45,766 nucleotides of DNA from Corallococcus terminator (GTDB lineage Bacteria; Myxococcota; Myxococcia; Myxococcales; Myxococcaceae). The notes below the pieces were generated by a model. It did not search any database, was not told where the DNA came from, and saw only the letters and a program-made list of their open reading frames with translations. This document shows, in pieces, positions 34,219-42,471 of this stretch. The stretch lies in NCBI RefSeq assembly GCF_003611635.1, contig NZ_RAVZ01000028.1:1-45766 (forward strand), written 5' to 3'. The position numbers were made by a program, and so were the translations under genes. Position 1 is the stretch's first letter. Each line of letters starts with the position of its first letter.

Positions 34219-34358
34219 AGGGCCGCGCATCCTAGCCCCAGGGGGTGGCCGGCTTGACAGGCTTGCGCCCGAAGGACTAACTCTTCACCCACGCGCTGGG
34301 CGGAAAGTTACCGCCAGCCGGCGCACGCCATTCGTGGCTCTCAGACGCTTGAGACGAA

Positions 34359-34396
34359 GAAAGCCCGGCTACCCTGGGAGTGGGGGCCGGGCTTTC
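34359..34396 (-). terminator. Terminator after the bifunctional-nuclease gene
   Basis: GAAAGCCCGGC and GCCGGGCTTTC form a perfect 11-base inverted repeat (34359-34369 and 34386-34396). Read on the minus strand, it ends in CTTTCTTCGTC, a T-rich tail. It lies 24 bases after the stop of the gene at 34420, which it probably terminates. Confidence 0.75.
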
Positions 34397-34419
34397 GCCG
34401 TTGCTGGGACCGCGGGGAG

Positions 34420-35217
34420 CTAGAGGTCGATCTGCTGACCCTTGCCCACGGGCGCCACCATCGGCTGCTCCGGGGCGGAGCGGTCCATGCCGATGTCCTC
34501 CGAGGGCGGCTTCGGCGTGCCGGCGCTGGGCCCCATGGGCGGCGGCGGGGGCAGGGGACCCATGTCCATGTCCCCTCCCTGGCCACTGCCTCCCACGCCC
34601 ATGCCCTGCTGCTGCTGGAGGGCCTCGATTTCAGCGCGGGTGATGCCCGCCAGCGCCAGCACCTTGCGCGTCACGCGGATGCGCGCGTTGCTGTGCATGG
34701 CCATGGCGATGGAGTCCGAAGGCCGGGCGTCCAGCGCGAGCTGCTTCTGGCCCTGCTGGAGGAAGACGCGGCCGGAGTAGACGTTGTCCCGCAGGTCGTC
34801 GATGCGGACCTCGGTGACCTTGCCGCCCAGCTTGGACACCACGTCGTCCAGCAGGTCCTGCGACAGCGGCTGCGGAGGCGGACGCTCGGCCAGGCGGAAG
34901 GCGATGGAGACCGCCGCGCCTTCATCCACGAAGAGGGGGAGCACCGTCTGGCCGTCCTTGGTGGTCAGAACGACGGCGTGCGTCTGGGCCTCCATCAGGG
35001 GAACGACGTCCTTCACTTCCAACTCCACCAGCTCCGAGCAGGCCTTGGGGTCACTGCCCTTCTCGGTGAGGCAGGGTTTCTCTTTTCCTTCCGACAGCCC
35101 GGAGGCCGCGATGGCGCCGGGGATACCGAAGGCCGGAAGGAAGAGCAGTCCTCCCAGCGCCAGCACCACGGCCGTGAACGGAGCGACGAAGAAGTTGGCG
35201 CGGTTGGACGTTTTCAC
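34420..35217 (-). CDS. Exported bifunctional nuclease (BFN) domain protein
   Basis: A 265-residue protein. The N-terminus is a signal peptide or signal anchor (about 8-37, NFFVAPFTAVVLALGGLLFLP...AIAA). A BFN domain (DUF151) follows at about 65-190, with VVLTTKDGQTVLPLFVDEGAAVSIAF and LDARPSDSIAMAMHSNARIRV as hallmarks; plant and bacterial BFN proteins have been reported to have RNase and DNase activity. The tail (about 200-265) is Gln/Gly/Pro-rich and probably disordered. A signal sequence on a BFN protein implies a periplasmic or surface location, which is not the usual form of the family. It ends at a perfect terminator; the zinc-ribbon gene upstream on the same strand is 122 bases away. 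Confidence 0.92.
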   Translation of the reverse strand: MKTSNRANFFVAPFTAVVLALGGLLFLPAFGIPGAIAASGLSEGKEKPCLTEKGSDPKACSELVELEVKDVVPLMEAQTHAVVLTTKDGQTVLPLFVDEGAAVSIAFRLAERPPPQPLSQDLLDDVVSKLGGKVTEVRIDDLRDNVYSGRVFLQQGQKQLALDARPSDSIAMAMHSNARIRVTRKVLALAGITRAEIEALQQQQGMGVGGSGQGGDMDMGPLPPPPPMGPSAGTPKPPSEDIGMDRSAPEQPMVAPVGKGQQIDL

Positions 35218-35290
35218 ATCCCTAACCTACGCACCTCTCCCTTCACCGAAAGGGCAGCGCACTCCCGCCGACGCGAGCAGCCCACGGGGC

Positions 35291-35315
35291 CCTGCCCTCC
35301 GGGTTGGAGGGCAGG
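35291..35315 (-). terminator. Perfect hairpin after the zinc-ribbon gene
   Basis: CCTGCCCTCC (35291-35300) and GGAGGGCAGG (35306-35315) form a perfect 10-base stem with a five-base loop, between the stop of the zinc-ribbon gene (35340) and the start of the BFN gene (35217). There is no T run. It probably terminates or attenuates transcription between them. Confidence 0.55.
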
Positions 35316-35339
35316 CGGGCAGGCGGGAACAAGGCGCGA

Positions 35340-35705
35340 CTAGCGGTCCTGCTCCTCGTCCTCGGCTTCGTCGTCGTAGTCCTCGTCGTCCTCGGACTCC
35401 TCGTCGTCATCGTCCTCGTCGACGTCGTCGTCCTCCTCCGACTCCTCCTCGTCGTCATCATCGTCGTCGAGGTCGTCCTCCAACTCCTCGGCCTCCAGCG
35501 CCAACGTGACGGCGAAGTACTTCTTGCTCAACGTCGCGATCTGCGCGCGCATCTCCGTGAGCGCGGCGACGAAGTCCTCGGAAAGGTTGGCGGGCGCCTT
35601 CGTATCGCAGTGGGGACAGATGATCTTCTCCGTCCCTTCGATGAGGTCCTGGGCTTCCAACTCGAAGCTCGCCTCGCACTTCTGGCAGGTGAAGTCGATG
35701 CTCAT
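35340..35705 (-). CDS. Zinc-ribbon protein with long acidic tail
   Basis: A 121-residue protein. Residues 1-40 form a zinc ribbon with two CxxC pairs (Cys7/10 and Cys30/33, in DFTCQKCEAS and IICPHCDTKAP). A short helix (about 45-72, ENFVAALTEMRAQIATLSKKYF-like) follows. The C-terminal 45 residues are almost only Asp, Glu and Ser (DDDDDDEEESEEDDD type), with a very negative charge. This resembles small MJ0042/FmdB-type zinc ribbons; the tail could bind basic proteins or cations. The ATG at 35705 (MSIDFTC) is favoured over an upstream in-frame ATG at 35720. I assign no specific role. Confidence 0.85.
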   Translation of the reverse strand: MSIDFTCQKCEASFELEAQDLIEGTEKIICPHCDTKAPANLSEDFVAALTEMRAQIATLSKKYFAVTLALEAEELEDDLDDDDDDEEESEEDDDVDEDDDDEESEDDEDYDDEAEDEEQDR

Positions 35706-35799
35706 GGTCGGGCGCGGCATACAAAGCAGGTGAACATGCTGTCAACGTCGGAGACGCGAAGACTTGGTTCTGCCCGGGCGCTTCCACTACGTTCAGCCG

Positions 35800-37620
35800 A
35801 TGGACCTGCCCAAGACGATGCTGCATGCGCTGCATGACCAGGCCGCCCGGCTGGAACACCGGCCGGCACTCTGGTCCCACAAAGAGGGCACCTACGTGCC
35901 CACCTCCTGGTTCGACTATGCCCAGCGCGTCAAACGCTTCGCCCTGGGGCTGTACGGGCGGGGGTTCCGGGAAGGGGACCCGCTGGGCATCCTGAGCTTC
36001 AACCGCGAGGCGTGGCACGTGGCGGCCCTGGGCGCCATGGCCCTGGGCGGCGTCCCGGTGGGGCTCTACACCACCAGCAGCCTGGAGCAGCTCACCTACA
36101 TCCTGGGCCACTGCGAGGCGCGTTTCCTCCTGGTGGAGAACGCGAAGCACCTGGCCACCGCCCTGGAGCTCCAGAAGCGGCTGCCGGCGCTCAAGCACGT
36201 CATCGTCGTGGACGAGCCCATGTCGCTCCCCGAAGGCGTGGAGACGTACGCGGACGTGGTGGCCTCCGGGGGCAGGGCGGATGAGGGCCCCTACTGGGAC
36301 GGCGTCCACGCGCTCCACCCGGACGGCCTGGGCACGCTCATCTACACGTCGGGCACCACCGGCCAGCCCAAGGGCGTCGCCCTGAGCCACCGCAACCTCG
36401 CGTGGACGGCGAAGCAGTTGGGCGAAACGATGGACTTCCGGGACATGGAGGACGACCGGCTCCTGTCCTACCTGCCCCTGTCCCACATCGCCGAACAGGT
36501 GGTCTCCCTGCACGGGCCGCTGCTCATGGGCATGCAGGTGTACTTCGCGGACTCGCTGGAGGCGCTGGGCAAGAACCTCCAGGAGGTCCGGCCCACCATC
36601 TTCTTCGGGGTGCCGCGCGTCTGGGAGAAGTTCAAGTCGAAGGCGGAGGAGGGGCTGGCCGCGCAGCCGCCCCTGAAGCGCCGGCTGGTGGAGTGGGCGC
36701 GGGGCACGGCCCTGGAGCGCAACACGCGCGTCCTCAACCAGGAGCGCGTGCCCATCCTGATGGAGGCCAAGTACGCGCTGGCGAAGAAGCTGGTGTTCGC
36801 GCCCTTGAAGACCCGCATCGGCCTGAATGAGGCGAAGGTGTTCGCCACGTCCGCGGCGCCCATTGGCCGGGAGGTGCTGGACTTCTTCGCCTCCATCGAC
36901 GTCGTCCTGCTGGAGGCCTGGGGCATGACGGAGGTGACGGGCCCCGCCACGGTGAACACCGCCGAGTGCGCCCGCCTGGGCACGGTGGGCCGCCCCATGC
37001 TGGGCGTGGAGGTGCGCATCGCGGAGGACGGGGAGATCCTCGTCCAGGGCGGCAACGTGTGCCTGGGCTACCACCGCAACCCCGCCGCCACGCAGGACCT
37101 GCTGGACAACGGGTGGCTGCACACCGGGGACGTGGGGCAGTTGGACGACGCGGGCTTCCTGCGCATCACCGGGCGCAAGAAGGAGATCATCGTCACCTCC
37201 GGCGGCAAGAAGACGTCGCCCGCGAACATCGAGGAGCTGATCAAGGCCGTGTCGCCCGTGGGCCACGCGGTGGTGGTGGGCGACCGGCGCAACTACCTGG
37301 TGGCGCTGGTGACGCTGGAGCCGGACCGGGTGCGGAGGCTCGCGAAGGAGCGCGGCTGGCCGGAGGACGTGGCCACCCTGGCGAAGGACGCGAGGCTCCA
37401 GCAGCACCTGCACGAGGCCCTGGAGCGCGAGGTGAACCCGAAGCTGTCGCGCTTCGAGACCATCAAGCGCTTCACCGTGCTCACCTGCGAGTTCACCACC
37501 GAGAGCGGAGAGCTCACGCCCAGCATGAAGGTGCGCCGCAAGGTGGTGGAGGAGAAGTTCGCCGCCGCCATCGAGGCGCTCTACCGCGAGCCGAACGGGG
37601 CCGCCGCGCACCATGACTGA
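35800..37620 (+). CDS. Long-chain fatty-acid-CoA ligase (AMP-binding)
   Basis: A 606-residue member of the adenylate-forming family, activating long-chain fatty acids as acyl-AMP then acyl-CoA. Motifs in order: LIYTSGTTGQPKGVALSH (P-loop-like A3), LSYLPLSHIAEQV, the linker WGMTEVTGPATVN, LHTGDVGQLDDAGFLRITGRKKEIIVTSGGKKTSPANIEE and the late Lys region. It is closest in type to FadD15/AAE-like long-chain enzymes with the 'GVPRVWEKF' phrase. No start with a convincing Shine-Dalgarno was seen; the ATG at 35800 (MDLPKTMLHAL) is the best fit to the family. It is convergent with citrate synthase. Confidence 0.95.
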   Translation: MDLPKTMLHALHDQAARLEHRPALWSHKEGTYVPTSWFDYAQRVKRFALGLYGRGFREGDPLGILSFNREAWHVAALGAMALGGVPVGLYTTSSLEQLTYILGHCEARFLLVENAKHLATALELQKRLPALKHVIVVDEPMSLPEGVETYADVVASGGRADEGPYWDGVHALHPDGLGTLIYTSGTTGQPKGVALSHRNLAWTAKQLGETMDFRDMEDDRLLSYLPLSHIAEQVVSLHGPLLMGMQVYFADSLEALGKNLQEVRPTIFFGVPRVWEKFKSKAEEGLAAQPPLKRRLVEWARGTALERNTRVLNQERVPILMEAKYALAKKLVFAPLKTRIGLNEAKVFATSAAPIGREVLDFFASIDVVLLEAWGMTEVTGPATVNTAECARLGTVGRPMLGVEVRIAEDGEILVQGGNVCLGYHRNPAATQDLLDNGWLHTGDVGQLDDAGFLRITGRKKEIIVTSGGKKTSPANIEELIKAVSPVGHAVVVGDRRNYLVALVTLEPDRVRRLAKERGWPEDVATLAKDARLQQHLHEALEREVNPKLSRFETIKRFTVLTCEFTTESGELTPSMKVRRKVVEEKFAAAIEALYREPNGAAAHHD

Positions 37621-37642
37621 CGCCGGAGTCCGGACAAGCGAA

Positions 37643-37676
37643 AGGGGCGAGGGACCCTTGCGGATCCTTCGCCCCT
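37643..37676. terminator. Bidirectional terminator between convergent genes
   Basis: AGGGGCGA (37643-37650) and TCGCCCCT (37669-37676) are a perfect pair, and the stem extends inwards (GGGA...TCCT-type pairs). It lies between the acyl-CoA ligase and citrate synthase stops and can act on both transcripts. Confidence 0.65.
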
Positions 37677-37703
37677 CACGTGCTTCAGGGATTCAAGCGA
37701 TGG

Positions 37704-39005
37704 CTACTTCTGGCCCGTGCGCTTCTCGCGGGCGACGTAGTCGCGGCGGGTGGCGCCCGTGTAGATCTGACGGGGGCGGGCAATCTTCTGCTCGTTGTCC
37801 GTGACCATCTCCTCCCACTGCGCGCACCAGCCCACCGTGCGGGGGATGGCGAACAGGACGGGGAACATCTCCGCCTGGAAGCCCATCGCCTCGTAGATGA
37901 GGCCCGAGTAGAAGTCGACGTTGGGGTACAGCTTGCGCTTCACGAAGTACTCGTCCTCGAGCGCGATGCGCTCCAGTTCGAGCGCGATGTCCAGCAGCGG
38001 GTTCTTGCCCGTGACTTCGAAGACCTCGTCCGCCACGCGCTTGATGACCTTGGCGCGCGGGTCGTAGGACTTGTAGACGCGGTGGCCGAAGCCCATGAGC
38101 TTCTTCTCGCCCTCGCCGCCCTTCACCTGCTTGATGAACTCCGGGATCTTCGACACGTGGCCGATGTCGCGGAGCATGCGCAGCACGGCTTCGTTGGCGC
38201 CACCGTGCAGCGGGCCGTAGAGCGCGCCCACGCCCGCGGCGACCGCGGAGTACGGATCCACCTGCGACGAGCCGACCGTGCGCACCGACGTGGTGGAGCA
38301 GTTCTGCTCGTGGTCCGCGTGGAGGATGAAGAGCACGTCCAGCGCCTTCTCCAGCACCGGGTGCACTTTGTACGCCCCGCCGATGTGCTTCATCATCGTC
38401 AGGAAGTTGGCGACGTAGGACAGGTCGTTGCTGGGGTAGACGTACGGCAGGCCCATCGTGTGCCGGTAGGAGAACGCGGCGATGGTGGGCATCTTCGCGA
38501 TGAGCCGGGTGATCTGGATCTCGCGGCTGCGCTCGTCACGGATGTTCTTCGCGTCCGGGTAGAAGCCGGACAGCGCGGCCACGGTGGAGCCGAGCATGGA
38601 CATGGGGTGCGCGTCGTAGCGGAACCCGTCCATGAAGGACTTCACGTTCTCGTGCACGTACGTGTGGTGCGTGACGAGGTCGGTGAAGACCGACAGCTCC
38701 TTCTCCGTGGGCAGCTCGCCCTTCAGGAGCAGGTACGCCACCTCGAGGAAGCTGGACTTCTCCGCCAGTTGCTCGATGGGGTAGCCGCGGTACTCCAGGA
38801 TGCCCTTGTCGCCATCGATGAACGTGATGGCGCTCTTACAGTTCGCCGTGTTCAGGAACGCCGGGTCGTAGCCCATCAGACCGAAGTCATCGCTACCGGT
38901 CTTGATCTGGCGCAGGTCGGGGGTCCGGATACAGCCGTTCTCGATCGGGACCTCGTACGTCTTCCCGGTCCGATTGTCGGTGATCGTCAGCGTGTCCTTG
39001 GGCAT
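37704..39005 (-). CDS. gltA: Citrate synthase
   Basis: A 433-residue type II (hexameric-type) citrate synthase, the entry step of the TCA cycle. Active-site His and Asp regions are visible: ILHADHEQNCSTTSVRTVGSS, YGPLHGGANEAVLRML and MGFGHRVYKSYDPRAKVIK. The N-terminal extension with the GLMGYDPAFLNTANCKSAITFIDGDKGILEYRGYPIEQLAEKSSF region is typical of the Gram-negative type that may be allosterically controlled by NADH. The ATG at 39005 (MPKDTL) is chosen; a GTG at 39020 would add five residues. It is monocistronic, with the aro operon ending 87 bases upstream. Confidence 0.98.
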   Translation of the reverse strand: MPKDTLTITDNRTGKTYEVPIENGCIRTPDLRQIKTGSDDFGLMGYDPAFLNTANCKSAITFIDGDKGILEYRGYPIEQLAEKSSFLEVAYLLLKGELPTEKELSVFTDLVTHHTYVHENVKSFMDGFRYDAHPMSMLGSTVAALSGFYPDAKNIRDERSREIQITRLIAKMPTIAAFSYRHTMGLPYVYPSNDLSYVANFLTMMKHIGGAYKVHPVLEKALDVLFILHADHEQNCSTTSVRTVGSSQVDPYSAVAAGVGALYGPLHGGANEAVLRMLRDIGHVSKIPEFIKQVKGGEGEKKLMGFGHRVYKSYDPRAKVIKRVADEVFEVTGKNPLLDIALELERIALEDEYFVKRKLYPNVDFYSGLIYEAMGFQAEMFPVLFAIPRTVGWCAQWEEMVTDNEQKIARPRQIYTGATRRDYVAREKRTGQK

Positions 39006-39074
39006 GGGCGGAGATTTCACAGGGCGGCGGACGCTTTCAACAAAAAAGAACGATAAGTCCGAGAGGCGAACCTT

Positions 39075-39091
39075 CGGGGCGTTTCGCCCCG
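39075..39091 (-). terminator. Perfect hairpin just after the aro operon
   Basis: CGGGGCG-TTT-CGCCCCG (39075-39091) is a perfect 7-base stem with a three-base loop, only one base past the stop of aroA (39093). It most likely ends the aro operon transcript, although no T run follows. Confidence 0.65.
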
Positions 39092-39092
39092 C

Positions 39093-40418
39093 TCAGGAAT
39101 AGCGAACACCCGAACGCGCGAGCTGCCGCCAGAAACCAGGAAAGCTCTTCTCCACGCACTCCGGCCCCGTCAGTTCCAGGGGCACCCCGGACAGCACACA
39201 CAGGGTGGCCGCTGACATCGCCAGTCGGTGGTCACCCCGGCTGTCGATGGCGAAGCGCGCGGGCTTCGTCTTCGGAGGCACGATGCGCAGCACTTCTCCC
39301 TCGGGGCCGGCCGTCAGCTCCGTGGTGCCGCCGTAGGCCGCCACCAGGGTCCGGATGCCTTCCAGCCGGTCGCTCTCCTTGACCCGGAGGATGCCCACAT
39401 CCGTCAGCGTCGTGGGCCGGGGCAACACACACGCGAGCGCCGCCAGCGTCGGCAGCAGGTCCGGGCACTCCTTGCCTGTCGCACGCAGCTCGCCGGTCGC
39501 GTCGCCTTCGAAGCGCCAGGTATTAGCAGCGCCTGCCGGGACCATTCGCAAACCCACATCCGCGACCAGCCGGAGGATCGCCTGGTCGGGGTGGGCGCTC
39601 TCCGGTTCGGCCCGTTCCACGGTGCCGCCGGTGCGCCACGCGACGAGCACCAGGTAGCCCAGGGACGACCAGTCCCCGGGCAGGGACGGCACCGACGCGG
39701 GGGCCTGATACGCCGTGACGGCGTAGCGGCCTTCGGACTGCTCCACGGTGAAGCCGAAGCGGCGCAGCCACGCCACCGTCAGGTCCATGTAGCCGGCGCT
39801 GGTGAGCGTGCCTTCGATCTCCACGCTCCACGCGCGCTTTTCCCGCAGGAACCGCTCCGCGCAGCCCAGCAGGAGGCTGGAGGCGTACTGACTGCTCTGC
39901 TCGCCCGGAACGCGGAACACCGGCGCCACCTTCGACGTGTCCTGGGGCGCGTGCAGCTCCACCGGCCACGGGGTCCCTTCGGTGAGCGTCAGGCCCGTGG
40001 AGGCCAGGGCCTGCTTCAGCGACGTGAAGAGCGGGCCGTGGGGACGTTCGCCCAGGCGGGGCGTGCCGGTGAAGCGCACGCGGGCCCCGGGCGTCACCGC
40101 GGCCTGGGTGACGAGGATGCGGAACGGCGCACCTCCGTCCGCGCAGTCCACGTCACGCACGGGGCCTGCGGGCTGGCGCAGGGCTTCCACGCCCCGGCGC
40201 AGCACGCGCACGTCTGCGGGAAGGTCCTCGTCCGATTCCGCCTGCACCGACGGCAACGGCCAGGCACCCGTGAGGTGTCCCAGGACCAGGGCTCGCTGGG
40301 CGTCCGACTTCGACACGGGCGGGGTGAGCAGGGAGGCGCTCAGGGCGCTCGGGTCGACGGTGAGACGGCTCGGCGAGGCATGGCTCAAGGGCGGGCTCCA
40401 CGGGTCCAGGCGGGCCAC
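39093..40418 (-). CDS. aroA: 3-phosphoshikimate 1-carboxyvinyltransferase (EPSP synthase), divergent
   Basis: A 441-residue EPSP synthase starting at GTG 40418, overlapping aroB by 34 bases. Substrate residues are kept: Lys/Ser/Arg in SKSDAQRALVLGHL, Arg in GTPRLGERPHG, the VKESDRLEGI block, RGDHRLAMSAA and CVEKSFPGFWRQL. The PEP/glyphosate loop is unusual: where most enzymes have NAGTAMRP, this one has DGGAPFRI, so Thr and Pro positions linked to glyphosate sensitivity are changed. It catalyses the sixth step of the shikimate pathway. The overall match is that of a distant AroA; activity should be intact from the conserved core. Confidence 0.95.
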   Translation of the reverse strand: MARLDPWSPPLSHASPSRLTVDPSALSASLLTPPVSKSDAQRALVLGHLTGAWPLPSVQAESDEDLPADVRVLRRGVEALRQPAGPVRDVDCADGGAPFRILVTQAAVTPGARVRFTGTPRLGERPHGPLFTSLKQALASTGLTLTEGTPWPVELHAPQDTSKVAPVFRVPGEQSSQYASSLLLGCAERFLREKRAWSVEIEGTLTSAGYMDLTVAWLRRFGFTVEQSEGRYAVTAYQAPASVPSLPGDWSSLGYLVLVAWRTGGTVERAEPESAHPDQAILRLVADVGLRMVPAGAANTWRFEGDATGELRATGKECPDLLPTLAALACVLPRPTTLTDVGILRVKESDRLEGIRTLVAAYGGTTELTAGPEGEVLRIVPPKTKPARFAIDSRGDHRLAMSAATLCVLSGVPLELTGPECVEKSFPGFWRQLARSGVRYS

Positions 40419-41455
40419 AGGGCGCGCCAGGTTTTCGGCATCACATCCACGACTTCGGCGGTGCCCACGGCCGTGAGCAGCACCATGCGCAATTCGCCCT
40501 TCGCGCCGGCCTTCTTGTCGGCGTCCAGGAGCGCGGCCACGTCCTTCAGCGACTCGCGGCGGGACAGCTCCGCGGCATGGTCGCGGCCCAGCACGCCCGG
40601 GCCCCGCGTCAGCGCGCGTTCCACTTCATGCGCCACCGGCTCCGGCGTGATGCCCAGGTGCCGGCCGACATCCAGGGCCCAGAGGATGCCCAGGCCCACG
40701 GCGTCGCCGTGCGACAGCTTGAAGCGCGACAGGCTCTCCAGCACGTGGCCGAAGGTGTGGCCGAAGTTGAGCACGCGGCGCAGGCCCTGGTGCTCGTAGG
40801 GGTCCTTCGCGCAGATGCCTTCCTTCAGGCCGCGCGCGTCCTTCACCAGCTTCTCCAGCGCGGGAGGCGTGCGCACGTAGCGCTTGAAGAGGCCCGCATC
40901 CAGCGAGGCGACCATCTTCCACGCCTCGATGGAACCCTCGCGCACCTGCGCGTCGGACAGCGTGGCGTACAGCTCCGGGCACAGCCAGGTCTCATCGGCG
41001 TAGTGGAAGACGCCCGCGGGGTTCTTCACCACGCGGCCGCGCACGGTGAGGTCCACCGCGCCCTTGCCGCCCAGGCTGCTGTCCACCGCCGCGAGCAGCG
41101 TGGTGGGCACCTGCACCAGGCGCACGCCGCGCTTGAGCAGGTGCGCGGCCACCGTGGCGACGTCGCCCACGGTGCCACCGCCCACGGCGACGAGCGTGCC
41201 GGAGCGCGGCAGGTTCAGCCCGCCCGCGAGCACCTTCTCCAGCGAGGCCATGCTCTTGGCGCGCTCACCGCCGACCAACTGGATGATGGCGCGCGGCGAG
41301 CGGGCCTCCAGCGCGGGGATGAGCGTGGGATGGAAGCGCGCGACCGTGCGGTCCACGACGGCCACGCTGCCCTCGGGCAGGCGGGAGGCGAGCTTCGTGA
41401 AGGAACCCCAGCGGTCAGCCGGGGGGCGATAGGCACCGGGAGGAAGGGAGCTCAT
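40385..41455 (-). CDS. aroB: 3-dehydroquinate synthase
   Basis: A 356-residue NAD- and metal-dependent enzyme of step 2 of the shikimate pathway (DAHP to 3-dehydroquinate). Conserved: VGGGTVGDVATVAAHLLKRGV (NAD site), PTTLLAAVDSSLGGKGAVDL, KNPAGVFH and the metal/His region LNFGHTFGHVLESL. The length is typical. The ATG at 41455 overlaps the aroC stop as ATGA; an earlier in-frame start lies wholly inside aroC. Its end overlaps the aroA start by 34 bases, the longest overlap of the operon. Confidence 0.98.
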   Translation of the reverse strand: MSSLPPGAYRPPADRWGSFTKLASRLPEGSVAVVDRTVARFHPTLIPALEARSPRAIIQLVGGERAKSMASLEKVLAGGLNLPRSGTLVAVGGGTVGDVATVAAHLLKRGVRLVQVPTTLLAAVDSSLGGKGAVDLTVRGRVVKNPAGVFHYADETWLCPELYATLSDAQVREGSIEAWKMVASLDAGLFKRYVRTPPALEKLVKDARGLKEGICAKDPYEHQGLRRVLNFGHTFGHVLESLSRFKLSHGDAVGLGILWALDVGRHLGITPEPVAHEVERALTRGPGVLGRDHAAELSRRESLKDVAALLDADKKAGAKGELRMVLLTAVGTAEVVDVMPKTWRALWPAWTRGARP

Positions 41456-42471
41456 GCGGAGTGGGGCCGGGCGTTGAGTTGCAGGACGAGGTCGGCGATG
41501 ACGAGCGACACCATGGCCTCCAGCACCGGGACGGCGCGGGGCATGATGCACGGGTCGTGACGGCCGCCCTTGGCGTGATCCGCGAGCGTCGCGGGGGGCT
41601 TGAAGAAGGCGCGCACCTGCATGGGTTCGCCGTTGGCGAGGCCACCCTGGATGCCACCGTACGCGTCCTTCACGGAGTGGAACTGGCTGCCGGGCTGCCC
41701 GATGCGCTGGAGCAGATCCGGCGGGCCCCAGATGACGCCCGTGACGGCGCCGATGCTGCCCAGCGCCTGCGCGATGAGCGCTTTCAGCTTGCCGAAGATG
41801 GGCTCGCCCAGACCGACGGGCAGGCCCTCCACGCGCACGTCGATGGCACCGCCCAGGCTGTCCCCGGCCTCCTTCGCGGCGAGGATCTGTCGGGACATCT
41901 CGTCGCGCAGGTTGACGTCCGGGCAGCGGGTGGGGTGCGCGTCCACGAGCGCGCGCGTGAGGCCCGGCGCCGGAACGGAGGCGACCAGCTCACCCACCTG
42001 CGACACGTAGGCCACGGTGCTCAGCGTGGGCAGGTCGCGGGCGAGGTACGCCTCCGCGATGGTGCCGCCGATGACGCGGCAGAGCGTCTCGCGCCCGCTG
42101 GTGCGGCCGCCGCCCCGGTGGTCCCGGTGCTTGTAGCGTTCGCGCCAGACGGCATCCGCGTGGCCGGGCCGGTCCACGGCCGCCAACTGGTTGTAGTCCT
42201 GCGAGCGCTGGTTCGTGTTGCGCACGATGGCCGCGATGGGCGTGCCCAGCGTCTTGTCCTCGAAGACGCCGGAGAGGATCTCCACGCTGTCCGGCTCGTT
42301 GCGCGCCGTCACCAGGGCGGACTGCCCGGGGCGCCTGCGGTCCAGGGCTGCCTGGAGCAGGTCTCGCGTGAGCGGAACGCCCGCGGGACAGCCATCCAGG
42401 ATGGAGCCGAGCGCGGGGCCGTGGCTTTCGCCAAAGGTCGTCAGCCGGAAGAGGGTGCCAAAAGTATTCAT
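41452..42471 (-). CDS. aroC: Chorismate synthase
   Basis: A 339-residue FMN-dependent enzyme that makes chorismate from EPSP. Motifs are kept: LTTFGESHGPALGSILDGCPAG (N-terminal), RPGHADAVW, RDHRGGGRTSGRET (FMN/substrate site) and GGRHDPCIMPRAVPVLEAM (C-terminal). It is somewhat short for the family (usually 350-390). Its ATG at 42471 overlaps the stop of the AroDE fusion (ATGA), and its stop overlaps the aroB ATG the same way, so it is tightly coupled on both sides. Reduced FMN is needed but is not consumed in the net reaction. Confidence 0.98.
   Translation of the reverse strand: MNTFGTLFRLTTFGESHGPALGSILDGCPAGVPLTRDLLQAALDRRRPGQSALVTARNEPDSVEILSGVFEDKTLGTPIAAIVRNTNQRSQDYNQLAAVDRPGHADAVWRERYKHRDHRGGGRTSGRETLCRVIGGTIAEAYLARDLPTLSTVAYVSQVGELVASVPAPGLTRALVDAHPTRCPDVNLRDEMSRQILAAKEAGDSLGGAIDVRVEGLPVGLGEPIFGKLKALIAQALGSIGAVTGVIWGPPDLLQRIGQPGSQFHSVKDAYGGIQGGLANGEPMQVRAFFKPPATLADHAKGGRHDPCIMPRAVPVLEAMVSLVIADLVLQLNARPHSA

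Noticed and set aside
32827..34257. 476-residue open frame opposite pyruvate kinase
   Set aside because: Pyruvate kinase is unambiguous on the minus strand; the opposite frame has no recognisable domain and biased composition.
37680..39056. Long open frame on the + strand opposite citrate synthase
   Set aside because: The minus strand encodes a complete citrate synthase with all motifs; the + frame is rich in Arg/His/Val low-complexity sequence and is an artefact of high G+C at third positions.
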